From contig OY755038.1 in NCBI GenBank assembly GCA_963576565.1, positions 174,947,287-175,011,286 on the forward strand: 64,000 bases of DNA, read 5' to 3'. Positions within the stretch are counted from its first letter, which is position 1. The number at the start of each line of letters is the position of its first letter. Under the pieces are notes generated by a model. It searched no databases and was not told the origin of the DNA. It was given only the letters and a program-made list of their open reading frames with translations. Of the stretch, positions 23,002-31,588 are shown in pieces. Both the position numbers and the translations under genes were made by a program. Origin of the DNA: Aspidapion aeneum (taxonomy: Eukaryota; Arthropoda; Insecta; Coleoptera; Brentidae).

Positions 23002-23647
23002 TATCACGCTTGCCTGGCCTCTTTGGACTGGCTTGGGGGTGCGTAGCTCAAAAAATATATGCGTAGAAAAACTCACTCTTTTTGGGGTAGACTTTGTAGA
23101 GTCGGGTTGGGGGTAGCTATTCCCTATTCCCGCCTCGACAGAGCTCTACACGCCGTCACTCTAAACGTAAGAGTGCCACCCTCAGTGAAGGTACCACTCA
23201 GAACGATTTAAAATTGGGATAGGTTAGAAACTTAAGGAGTTATTGGTTATGGTCTTATTAGTTTATAATGGGAGAAAACTCGAAATAACTAACAAACAAA
23301 CTCATAGGTACTTACTTGTAAACTACGGTAATCCTACTTATTTTGGGTCGCTTGCTTATATCTGTCTTTTGGACAGCCACTCGGGACTCGTCTTACTTTC
23401 TCTGCACTCGAACCTAACTTTTCTCTTCCCAAAAACTGACTGCCCTGTCACCCCGTTTCGCACCCTCGATCTTTCTTTCGCGACCATCAAAACTGCTGAC
23501 GGTGTGACATGACATTTATAATTATTATTTAATCTTAATCAAAATATTTGGTAACAACTATAAATGATCGATACAGTGCCGTACGAATTAGCAGACTTGT
23601 ACCCATTTTTAACCCTTTTTTAGCCTTTAATTCGGCCAATCGCTATA
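23002..23647 (-). repeat. 3' LTR of the LTR retrotransposon
   Basis: Starts TATCACGCTTGCCTGG and ends CAATCGCTATA on the plus strand. It aligns along its whole length with 38664-39316, with about 12 mismatches and one 7-base gap (CTACAAG absent here). Being next to the polypurine tract, it is the 3' LTR on the element's strand. It does not have the TG...CA ends common in LTRs. The plus-strand open frame inside it (23243-23512) is a chance frame repeated in the other LTR. Confidence 0.95.
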
Positions 23648-23660
23648 TCTCCCCCCTCTC
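23648..23660 (-). other. Polypurine tract of the LTR retrotransposon
   Basis: On the minus strand this reads GAGAGGGGGGAGA, directly abutting the 3' LTR. That is the position and composition of the primer for plus-strand DNA synthesis. It confirms both the LTR boundary and the element's orientation. Confidence 0.9.
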
Positions 23661-23743
23661 AATAAAGCTCGCCCTCGAGCTTGAGCAGCGACCCACTAAA
23701 CTAACTTACGTATTCTAATCTAACGCTTATCTATTTTTTATTT

Positions 23744-24097
23744 TTATTTTTTTTTATTTATTTGTATGTTTTGAACCATGGACCCATTTCTTACTGCTAC
23801 TTCTTTTGAAGACTCTTCTCGATGGGGTTGAGCGGACTTCTTCAATTTTGGTGGAGCTACTAGTCGAAACTCTCTTCTAGTCATTGTCTGCACTTGGCTA
23901 GGCTCTCTATATCTGTATTCTATGTACCTGTGTGTATCTGTTAACTTTGATCCATTTCCCAGATAACATTCTTTATAGTGACGGTTATACTCAAACTGGA
24001 TATCAATTTGTTTTCGGGGTCTTACACCACTATTGGTTTTTTCATTCCACCTTAATACATAAAAAAAAATTCTGGTCTGATATATAAGCAGGTACAA
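23744..24097 (-). CDS. Hypothetical protein near the 3' end of the retrotransposon (117 codons)
   Basis: An open frame rich in charged and polar residues (Arg, Lys, Glu, Gln, Tyr), with a basic C-terminal half containing RREFRLVAPPKLKKSAQ and ending in a Lys run. It lies between env and the polypurine tract, in the element's sense. Composition is unlike the AT-rich chance frames around it, so it may be a remnant of a real accessory or env-distal gene. I recognise no domain and no signal peptide. It could still be chance. Confidence 0.35.
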   Translation of the reverse strand: MYLLIYQTRIFFYVLRWNEKTNSGVRPRKQIDIQFEYNRHYKECYLGNGSKLTDTHRYIEYRYREPSQVQTMTRREFRLVAPPKLKKSAQPHREESSKEVAVRNGSMVQNIQINKKK

Positions 24098-24099
24098 GG

Positions 24100-25593
24100 T
24101 CTTTTCTTTCCCTTAATACCCACCTTCTTCTATGTATCGTGACCGTATCTTCGGTACACTTTTCGTTATGATTTCTAATTGGACCTTTTTAGTTTCATAA
24201 AATACAGTTTGTGCCTATCCTGCCAAGGTTATAAATTTCTTTACCCCATTTTACCCAGGATAGTAGCTTAGGGCAAGCCCGCGGCTACTTGTAGGTATCC
24301 TGGAACCATAGGTGCGCCGACCAAGGATAGGGTGTTTGTCCGGGTCCCATATTCCGCTTGCTTTGTCCCATTCTCTCCAGTCTTCCCTCATCTTACCGTC
24401 TTTCATTTTGTGTCTTCACTGTTGCTTTGGTCTCCGGAAGTCCAAACATACAAAAAAAATAAAACATTGTTAATATCTGCTCTTGAAATGCCTAATATAT
24501 GATGGGGTAAGTACGATTATGCTCGCCATACTGCTTAAAGTGTTGAGCATATATTTTATTTTTTATGTTTATTTGCCTTTGTCATTAGTGTCCAGTTTAT
24601 TCTTAACATGATATTGACTTAGCATCACGTTTCGTCACGTTACTGTATTTGTATTTTAGTGTCTCTGTTTTGTAGGTTTCGTAAATTGTGACTGTCTGTC
24701 GGTATTTTTAATAATTTATTCATTATTACTATTATAATTTTTTTTAAATACTTTCGACCATTTTTAAGGCAAGTTTGTTTTTTCCCTATAATTATTTCTT
24801 TAGGTTCCCCCCATCATAATCATTAAGTATGAGTCACTTGATATCCTATATTTTTTCTTTGCCTATTCTATTTTCCTTAAATCTTTCCCTATTTATTTTT
24901 ATTCTCTTAAAACAAATGTGCTTTTGCGCATGTGTTCCTGTATTTTAATTTTCCTTTATTTCCTCCACTTATTTTGATTCTTTTATATCTACGCGTATAA
25001 CTCGCCCAACCTTGGGGTCTAAATCGGTAAGTCTAAATCGATATCAACCCTTTTGGGATGCTTTGTAGTGTTCGGGAGTTCCTATAAAAAAAGTGGAGCT
25101 ATCTCAAGAACATGCGAAAATTTTTAGCGACCATTTCGCTCATTCTGACTGTCATATTCAACTCGTCTTTGTTTAGGCGAAAACAGTACGTGTCTTGGTC
25201 TAGTCTAAATTCTACTTATATTATTTTTCGAGTTCCCCCAACTAAAGTTCCTATGTAAATTATTACTTTTCCTCTAATATGTTAATTTTATATATCTAGA
25301 TATATCTATATATTTTTTTTTAAATAAGTTAATCCCACAATAAAAAGTGTACTTTAATAAATAAAATATTTTAAAACTGACAACTGTCTGAGAAACGCTC
25401 TCGTCTTTGTTATTTATACTTTTTTTTTTAATTTAACTTGTCGTGGTTAATTAATCTGTTTACTTTTTATTCATTCGATTCTATCTCTAGACATCAAAAA
25501 TATATTTTTGTCTCTTTAGTCCTACCTTAGTTTTAAATTTAGATAAATTAACTTTTATTTTATATCCCAGAATTCATTAATTTCTACATTGGA
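24100..25593 (-). other. Retrotransposon 3' region without a recognised gene
   Basis: About 1.5 kb between env and the small 3' frame. AT-rich, no conserved frame. If env once had a normal membrane-anchored C-terminus it should have been encoded here, but I cannot recognise it. Confidence 0.45.
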
Positions 25594-26769
25594 TTATATT
25601 ATTATTATTATTTTATTTATTTTTTTATTGGGTCCCTGTCTAGTATCTGCTGCATATCTAGGTAAAAAACATAGTCCGTTGTCATGCGGTTTGCAATTGT
25701 GTAGTCCCACTCCACTTACTACTCTAATGTCTTTTTTCCCTCTGCCTTTTTGCGCTACCGCTACGAACACATTTTCGTGATCTAGTATGCATGTTTGTTC
25801 GGTCCATTTAAATGGTATCATAGCTAGTTCAACAAGTGACCATTCGATGTGTTTTTTTGTTATAGGTATTTTTATATGAATCACGATTTTATCGTTTGTC
25901 AATGTACAATCACATATAGGCATTTGGTAATATTTTGCAATATCTTTTAGTTTTATTGCAAGGTCATGGTCATCCTTGTCTAGCTTTATTCTTAAATCTA
26001 TTAGGTCTCTGTGTAAGATTTCGTAATTTACTATGGCTGAGGGTATTAAACTATTTTTGCAGTCGCTTAATATATCCTGTTTTCTGGTTTCTCTTAGCAG
26101 CTGTAAAAATCTAAGCGTACTCTGATAATGTAGAGTTAATAATTGGTCTGTCATCTTAAAAGCGGAATCTTCTGATTTTTCCACCATGGATTTGAAGTCT
26201 CCCAAAAATATCTCCACGGGTTTTATTTTATCCTCCATTTTATAAAAGTTACCAGCATACTCCTTGTTCAGCTTCTGAAGTTCGCCAGAGCTGTCTCCAA
26301 TGATCCTTAGCGATTTTTGTAATCCTAAATTAATTTTATTTAAGTTTTTCTGTAGCTCCTCTTCGTTCATCGCGAGCGTGTCCAATTTCTTCTGTGTCGC
26401 GATATTGCAACACCACGAGAAGAAGTTCCCTATTGATTCTATCTCCCTAACAACTCGTTTCTTCCCGTATTTTAACGAAATTTCTTTTACTTTGCTTGTG
26501 TTCCAATTTGATTTAATATCTTTTAATTCATTATCTACTAGCAAGTTTAACCCTGTGATACTGTTAATTATGGCGCAGTAGTGATTATCAAGTATACTAT
26601 TTGCTGCTCCTTCGATCCAGTCCATACTGTAGGTGATCGGGATACTTGCTTCATAGGTGACTGTCTCTGGCAGAGGTTTCCAGTATGCTCCTGCTGTTAC
26701 TTCAATCTCGTGCTTTTCAGTAGCGGATGATGCCCAAAGTGTTAATAAAATGGATATAACTGTCTTCAT
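25594..26769 (-). CDS. env: env-like glycoprotein of an errantivirus-type element (truncated)
   Basis: 391 codons. A hydrophobic N-terminus ending near SSA (residues 1-17) looks like a signal peptide. KKRVVR at about 103-108 resembles a furin-type cleavage site and is followed by a hydrophobic, Cys-containing stretch (IESIGNFFSWCC) in the place of a fusion peptide. Residues about 125-290 are helix- and Lys/Glu-rich, and Cys residues cluster near the C-terminus. This order fits Env proteins of insect LTR elements. A T-rich acceptor-like TTTTTTTAG lies just upstream of the ATG (26776-26783), consistent with a spliced env mRNA. No C-terminal membrane anchor exists: the frame ends in a run of Ile codons over an ATT repeat, so the protein is truncated. 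Confidence 0.75.
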   Translation of the reverse strand: MKTVISILLTLWASSATEKHEIEVTAGAYWKPLPETVTYEASIPITYSMDWIEGAANSILDNHYCAIINSITGLNLLVDNELKDIKSNWNTSKVKEISLKYGKKRVVREIESIGNFFSWCCNIATQKKLDTLAMNEEELQKNLNKINLGLQKSLRIIGDSSGELQKLNKEYAGNFYKMEDKIKPVEIFLGDFKSMVEKSEDSAFKMTDQLLTLHYQSTLRFLQLLRETRKQDILSDCKNSLIPSAIVNYEILHRDLIDLRIKLDKDDHDLAIKLKDIAKYYQMPICDCTLTNDKIVIHIKIPITKKHIEWSLVELAMIPFKWTEQTCILDHENVFVAVAQKGRGKKDIRVVSGVGLHNCKPHDNGLCFLPRYAADTRQGPNKKINKIIIII

Positions 26770-26929
26770 TTTTACCTAAAAAAAAGTATGTGTAAGTATA
26801 TATACATCTGTCTTTTACATTCGCGGTTTTTCTCCAATATTTTTCCAACTTTTTGTAGTAGAAATTTTTCCAACTATCAATGAGGGTCCACATACCAACT
26901 TGTCTGGCCATGAAAAGTTGCCTCTCGTG

Positions 26930-27287
26930 CCCTTTTGGCGGTTTCCCTATCCGCTGTCGGTACTATATTAAGTAAGTATATTTATTTATTTATTTATTTG
27001 TTGGCTCCCTGGCTCGATGCTCTTAATGTGCATCGTTATGCGTTACGCCTTAATTTATCAAAATATAATAAATTAATTTATTCCCTATATTTCTTATACC
27101 GTTTTGTATTATATATATTAATGAGGTACCTCCATGTATACTATGTTAATCTTATAGCTATGCTAATATTTACAACGTTGTATTTAAATGCTTGTGTTCT
27201 TATTTAAAACCTTATACCCTTACCTTTTTTCCTATGTATGGATTACTATGCGTAATTATTATGTTATTTAATTTGTCTATGGCGTTT
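26930..27287 (-). other. pol-env intergenic region, AT-rich
   Basis: Includes a short TTTA-type simple repeat near 26972-26999. No gene recognised. Confidence 0.5.
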
Positions 27288-29690
27288 CTACTTCTTATTA
27301 AAGTAAATATTTACAATTCTTTTCACAGCCAGGGCTCTTTCTCTGATCTGTTTCGCATCTGTTTTGCACTCCAGTTCTCTGAGCTGCGCTTCGGCAGGTA
27401 ACACTGGGTCTCTTCCGTAGACCAACATAAACGGTGAGAAACGGGTTGTCTCCTGCCTGCTTGTGTTGTATGCAAACTGTGCGAACGGTACATATCTAGC
27501 CCAGTCCGTTTGCTGGGTGTTGGTGAACATCGCTAGCATATCAACCAGAGTTCCATTAAACCTCTCTGTTAGGCCATTGCATGCCGGATGGTAGCTTGTA
27601 GTAAATCTCGTATAGGTGCCCATAAGTTTTAAGACTTCTTGAACTAACTCGCTGCGGAATACTAAAGCTCTGTCACAAATCATCGTCTGTGGTACTCCGT
27701 GACGAAGAATTATATTCTCTACTAAAAATAATGCTACCGATTCTGCTTTACCTTTGGGTAGCGCTTTACATTCTACATATCTAGTAGCGTAACAGGTTGC
27801 TACTACAATTGTATTATTACCATCGCTCTTTGTCAGTGGGCCCAGTAGGTCTATCCCTATCTTTTGGAATGGGAGGTCGACTTCTATAGGTTGTAGGTTC
27901 CCTGCTGGCTTGGTGTTACTACCTTTCCTTGCCTGGCAGTCTCTACAGCCTTTAACGAACCTTGTTACATCTTTTTGTAAAGTTTCCCAATAAAATCTTT
28001 CTTTGATTTTATAGAGAGTTTTGGTTATTCCTAAATGCCCTGCAGTAGGGTCTGCATGTAACTGATACATGATTTCTCCAATCAATTGTCTTGGTACGAA
28101 TAGAAGTTCCTGCACCCCTGTCGGTGAAGGATATATTTTGTACACTATTCCATTCGTTAACTTAAACTGGTTAGCTCTTTTTCTCTGTGCAATTGTAAGT
28201 CCCTGGAAGTTATTTAATGCATTTTTTATTTCAGTAATCTTTTCATCTTCTTTCTGTAAGTCTCTCAATTCTTCTGGTCGCAAAAGTAATATCTGGATTT
28301 TTTCCTCTTCTTCTTTTTCATTTTGTAGTAATAATGTTGGTATTTCGTCAACATCTATTGTTCGTTTTGATTCCGTTAGCTTCTCCAAGGGGTATCTAGA
28401 CAATGCATCTGCGTCGTTGTTCAGACAGCCCCGTCTGTGGCATACCTCATAATCAAACTCTGACAGCTTTAGGCTCCATCTTATTAGTCTTGTAGAGTTC
28501 TTTATGCTCTTGAACCAGCACAGGGCTGAGTGGTCACTTATTATTTTAATTTTCCTTCCGAAAATGTAGTGTCTAATGTACTCTGTAAAATATACTACTG
28601 CTAGCCCTTCAATTTCTGATATAGTATAATTCTTTTCGTTCTTATTTAGAGTCCGACTAGCATATGCTATGGGGTGGGGTACACCCTCCTTATCTTCTTG
28701 CAATAGAACAGCCCCAATCCCCGTCAACGATCCGTCAACGTACATAATCGTTTCTTTCTCTGAGTTAAAATGCTGTAAGACTGGTGCCGTTGTTAATTTA
28801 TTTTTTAAAATTTCAAACGCTTCTTGTTGTTGTGGACCCCATTTAAACTTTGTGTCTTTTTTGGTTAGGTCATGCAGCGGTCTTGCTATTTTTGAGTAAT
28901 CTTTAATAAATTTTCTGTAAAAGTTTGCTGCTCCTAAGAACGACTGTACATCCTTCACCTTTTTTGGAATTGGATATTGTGAAATGGCGTCTGTTTTATC
29001 TTTATCTAGCAGTAACCCTTGTTCATTTATTATAAAACCTAATAACTTTATCACCTTTTTTAGGTGTGAACATTTTGAAGGTGATAGTGTTAGACCCGCT
29101 GCCCGAATTCTATCGAACACTTGTCTAAGCACTTTTAAATGTGTCGTTATGTCTTTGCTATGTATGCAGATGTCCAAATATGTAAGCACATGTTTCCATT
29201 TCATACCTTCGAAAACCTTATCCACCAGTGCTTGGAACGTGTTTGGGGCAGTACAAAGGCCAAACGGTAAAACTTCAAATCTGTATTGTTTCATACCATC
29301 TGCTACAAACGCGGTGTAATCTTTGCTATCTTCATCCATTTCCACTTGCCAGTATCCACTTAGAAGATCCAAAGTTGTAAAGTATTTGCTACCTCCCAAA
29401 TAGCTTGTTATGTCGTCAATTTTTGGTACTGGCCAGCTGCTTTTCACTGTAACGAGATTTAGCTTTCGAAAGTCGACGCAGAACCTAGTTTTCCCATCTT
29501 TCTTTTTCACCAATACGATAGGGGATGCGTAGGGTGAATGGCAGGGTGTAATGATGTTATATTCTTCTATCTGTTCTGCTATGATTTCTCTCTCCTTATG
29601 ACTGACCCTGTACGGGCGCGATTTTATAGGTGTATTTTCCGTCAACTGGATTTTATGTTTTGTTAAATTTGTACGTCCTAAGCACTTCAT
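27288..29690 (-). CDS. pol: Pol: reverse transcriptase, RNase H and integrase (catalytically damaged)
   Basis: 800 codons without a stop. RT covers about residues 25-265: TTLDLLSGYWQ with the first catalytic Asp at 108, and LPFGLCTAPNTFQ at about 141-153. The box that should read YxDD is YLD followed directly by ICIHS (171-173). One Asp codon is missing, an in-frame loss of three bases at about 29172. RNase H follows with Asp 319 (MYVDGS), an acidic EIEG at about 359, Asp 386 (ISDH) and Asp 426. Integrase has the HHCC zinc finger (His 546, His 552, Cys 582, Cys 585) and the D,D-35-E triad (Asp 614, Asp 673, Glu 709). The domain order RT-RNase H-integrase is that of Ty3/gypsy elements. The first codons may lie further upstream, since Pol is normally part of a polyprotein. 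Confidence 0.95.
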   Translation of the reverse strand: MKCLGRTNLTKHKIQLTENTPIKSRPYRVSHKEREIIAEQIEEYNIITPCHSPYASPIVLVKKKDGKTRFCVDFRKLNLVTVKSSWPVPKIDDITSYLGGSKYFTTLDLLSGYWQVEMDEDSKDYTAFVADGMKQYRFEVLPFGLCTAPNTFQALVDKVFEGMKWKHVLTYLDICIHSKDITTHLKVLRQVFDRIRAAGLTLSPSKCSHLKKVIKLLGFIINEQGLLLDKDKTDAISQYPIPKKVKDVQSFLGAANFYRKFIKDYSKIARPLHDLTKKDTKFKWGPQQQEAFEILKNKLTTAPVLQHFNSEKETIMYVDGSLTGIGAVLLQEDKEGVPHPIAYASRTLNKNEKNYTISEIEGLAVVYFTEYIRHYIFGRKIKIISDHSALCWFKSIKNSTRLIRWSLKLSEFDYEVCHRRGCLNNDADALSRYPLEKLTESKRTIDVDEIPTLLLQNEKEEEEKIQILLLRPEELRDLQKEDEKITEIKNALNNFQGLTIAQRKRANQFKLTNGIVYKIYPSPTGVQELLFVPRQLIGEIMYQLHADPTAGHLGITKTLYKIKERFYWETLQKDVTRFVKGCRDCQARKGSNTKPAGNLQPIEVDLPFQKIGIDLLGPLTKSDGNNTIVVATCYATRYVECKALPKGKAESVALFLVENIILRHGVPQTMICDRALVFRSELVQEVLKLMGTYTRFTTSYHPACNGLTERFNGTLVDMLAMFTNTQQTDWARYVPFAQFAYNTSRQETTRFSPFMLVYGRDPVLPAEAQLRELECKTDAKQIRERALAVKRIVNIYFNKK

Positions 29691-29711
29691 TGATTTCGCA
29701 AATATATCATT

Positions 29712-30623
29712 TTATTCTCCTAGTAGGTTTTTTACCTTGCTCGCGGCTTCTTGGTCCTGTATGTGGTTTAAGCTGTGGTCCTCCATAGATACTTTCTCAT
29801 CCTTGTCATAGTCCTCTCTTAGTGTTGCTAGCATTTCTTTTTGTTTCTTCAGATGTAAGTATCCCACACAGGAGCCTTTATAGAGATACACAGGTGATCT
29901 ATTGTAAGACCTCAGTCTCATTTTATATTTAAAACCTATTTGATAGGGTGTGGATGTCGGTGAGATCGCTCTGTCCAAAAAATATTTTTTATTTTGTTGG
30001 TAAGCTATAAGATCTATTTCTCTTCGCTTGTTTCTACCTAGCAAGGATAGCTCTATCTCTCTATCTTCTCCTGGGCTTAGTACGTAACAATCTGTTAGAA
30101 CTAGTTTTATATTATTTTGTTGACGCATAAAATATTCGTCAGCATTCATAAAGGGCCATTCATATGTCAGTGAATAGTCTACTGCTTGGCTTGTGCTTAT
30201 CGCGGAAGCCTCTTTGTTATATTCTGGGCGGCAATTTTCGCACATCCAGTCTAGCATTGGTTCATCTTCCCACTCCTCTGTGATCTTTTCTTCATGTTTT
30301 TCTTCCGTACTAGGGGTATGTTTTTTGTTTACACCAAGGGCGTTTCTTTTTGTACTATTATTTTCCTTAGGGGCTGCGGTAGTAGTTAGTTTACCTGGCA
30401 TTATCTTTGCTTGTCTTTTTGTTAATGATGTAGGAGCATTAGGTTCTAAACGCTTCTCGGTTTGGGAATAACTCATTGTGTTTTTCTTTGAATTACTCTT
30501 TTTAAGAAGAGGGTTCCAACTACATATTAATATGTCTAGTTGTATGTCTTGAAATATAAATTTAATCATTTTTAAAACTGTTTGCCATTGTAATTTGTCC
30601 AGACCGCAACCTATTCTGGGCAT
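29712..30623 (-). CDS. Polyprotein segment: macrodomain C-terminus plus an unidentified domain
   Basis: 303 codons. The first approximately 36 residues begin MPRIGCGLDKLQWQTV and continue FIFQDIQLDILIC, the last loop, helix and strand of an OARD1/TARG1-type macrodomain, so the apparent start codon lies inside that domain. A Ser/Thr/Lys/Glu-rich linker follows (about 40-125), then a CENC motif (about 130) and a region rich in predicted strands (about 165-260). Its end (MRLRSYNRSPVYLYKGSCVGYLHL) recalls the last strands of dUTPase-like folds. That resemblance is weak and I do not rely on it. The stop at 29712 lies 22 bases before the RT-bearing frame. It is part of the element's polyprotein, between protease and RT. 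Confidence 0.7.
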   Translation of the reverse strand: MPRIGCGLDKLQWQTVLKMIKFIFQDIQLDILICSWNPLLKKSNSKKNTMSYSQTEKRLEPNAPTSLTKRQAKIMPGKLTTTAAPKENNSTKRNALGVNKKHTPSTEEKHEEKITEEWEDEPMLDWMCENCRPEYNKEASAISTSQAVDYSLTYEWPFMNADEYFMRQQNNIKLVLTDCYVLSPGEDREIELSLLGRNKRREIDLIAYQQNKKYFLDRAISPTSTPYQIGFKYKMRLRSYNRSPVYLYKGSCVGYLHLKKQKEMLATLREDYDKDEKVSMEDHSLNHIQDQEAASKVKNLLGE

Positions 30624-31013
30624 TGCTAATCTTTTAACTCCATTTTCTATAATGTGTTTTTTTCATAGAATTTAATGATTTAAACAGGTTAGAGTAAGTA
30701 GGTTTGGTATGTGCTCCTTCTTTGGTCACTAAATAATATAAGAACCGAACCGAACCGAACCGAACCGAACCGAACCGAACCGAACCGAACCGAACCGAAC
30801 CGAACCTCCTACGGGTGTGTTTTGCTCTTTTAAGGCTTCCGTATTATTAAATCTCTTTCGAAACTCTACCGGAATGCCTCTGCTTATTTCCAGTGTAAAG
30901 TCCACACAATGGCATAGAGCGTATTCCTCGGGTACTGTAAACAAATCAATGCATTGTTCGGTGATCTTGCATTTTATTTTTTCTCGATCTATCTTGTTTG
31001 CTTTCTCGCAGAA
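30516..31013 (-). pseudogene. Macrodomain of the OARD1/TARG1 type, frame-broken
   Basis: Read right to left, the conceptual translation follows the whole fold: an entry strand (ITEQCIDLFTVPEEYALCHC), a helix with PVEFRKRFNNTEALKEQN, a central strand with YYLVTKEGAHTKPTY, a helix (NLFKSLNSMKK), and the end MPRIGCGLDKLQW. In human TARG1 the catalytic pair is a Lys in the central strand motif and an Asp in the GCGLD motif, and both have counterparts here. The glycine-rich loop that should follow HCV is altered (EISRGIP). Three faults break it: a TAG just upstream (31014-31016), a 65-bp GAACC repeat that shifts frame (30742-30806), and a shift near a seven-T run at 30657-30663. The enzyme family removes ADP-ribose from proteins. 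A role in the element is inference. Confidence 0.8.
30742..30806. repeat. (GAACC)13 pentanucleotide repeat inside the macrodomain frame
   Basis: Thirteen perfect GAACC units, 65 bases, read as GGTTC on the coding strand. The length is not a multiple of three, so the frames on either side do not join. It sits where the macrodomain family has its second central strand. Confidence 0.95.
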
Positions 31014-31558
31014 CTAATCATATAGGCTTAGAAATGTATTTTCTTCAAGTACTAGCGCCTTGGGTTCTTGTGTTCTTACTAACAGTTTTTTGATATTTTT
31101 TACTGATTCTTGTTGGTAGAGTTTTTTGTAGAACTCTTCTGATCCCTTGTAATATGCTGAAGTAGTGTTATAAATTTTCGCATTTTTTCCTAGCTCTATT
31201 TTGATATGTTTGCCTTCCCACTCTAGCTCCATTAGACCTTGTTTAAAATTGATTACAGCATGCGTATTTCTTAAAAAATTCACCCCCTTATTATAATTGG
31301 ATAAGGTGACTTTTCTATCACCAGGGTTTCGCAGTTAAGTTTAATTTTTCCTATTTTCAGCTCTATGGTTGCTCTACCTAGTACAGGTATTTGTAAATCT
31401 CCTGCCGTGCATAGGTTTATACTTGAAGACGTCTCTATGATTCCATATGATTTATCTCTTCTTAGTACACTTCTTGAGCATCCTGTGTCTACTAGGGCTG
31501 TGGACTCCCTTCCGTTAATCTCTAGCTGTATTACGATTGCCGGTGGGTCCTTTTTAAG
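31014..31558 (-). pseudogene. pro: Retroviral-type aspartic protease, frame-broken
   Basis: The first part (31280-31558) contains the active-site triad in ALVDTGCSRSVL; the Asp-Thr-Gly codons lie at 31481-31489. It continues through a strand with PVLGRATIELK and ends in a TGA at 31280-31282. The following segment NFLRNTHAVINFKQGLMELEW, the expected C-terminal part of the protease, begins in another frame at about 31283 beside a G/C run, so a small indel broke the gene. It then runs about 60 codons to TAG at 31014. Past that stop the same frame continues directly into the macrodomain. The protease lies downstream of gag, as in Ty3/gypsy elements, and would cleave the polyprotein. Confidence 0.8.
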
Positions 31559-31588
31559 CTAGGTTTAAGCCCCTAGTAGTTGCAGCTA

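Noticed and set aside
23243..23512. Plus-strand 89-codon frame (and its twin at 38905-39183)
   Set aside because: Both lie within the two LTRs on the strand opposite to the element. They look conserved only because the LTRs are copies.
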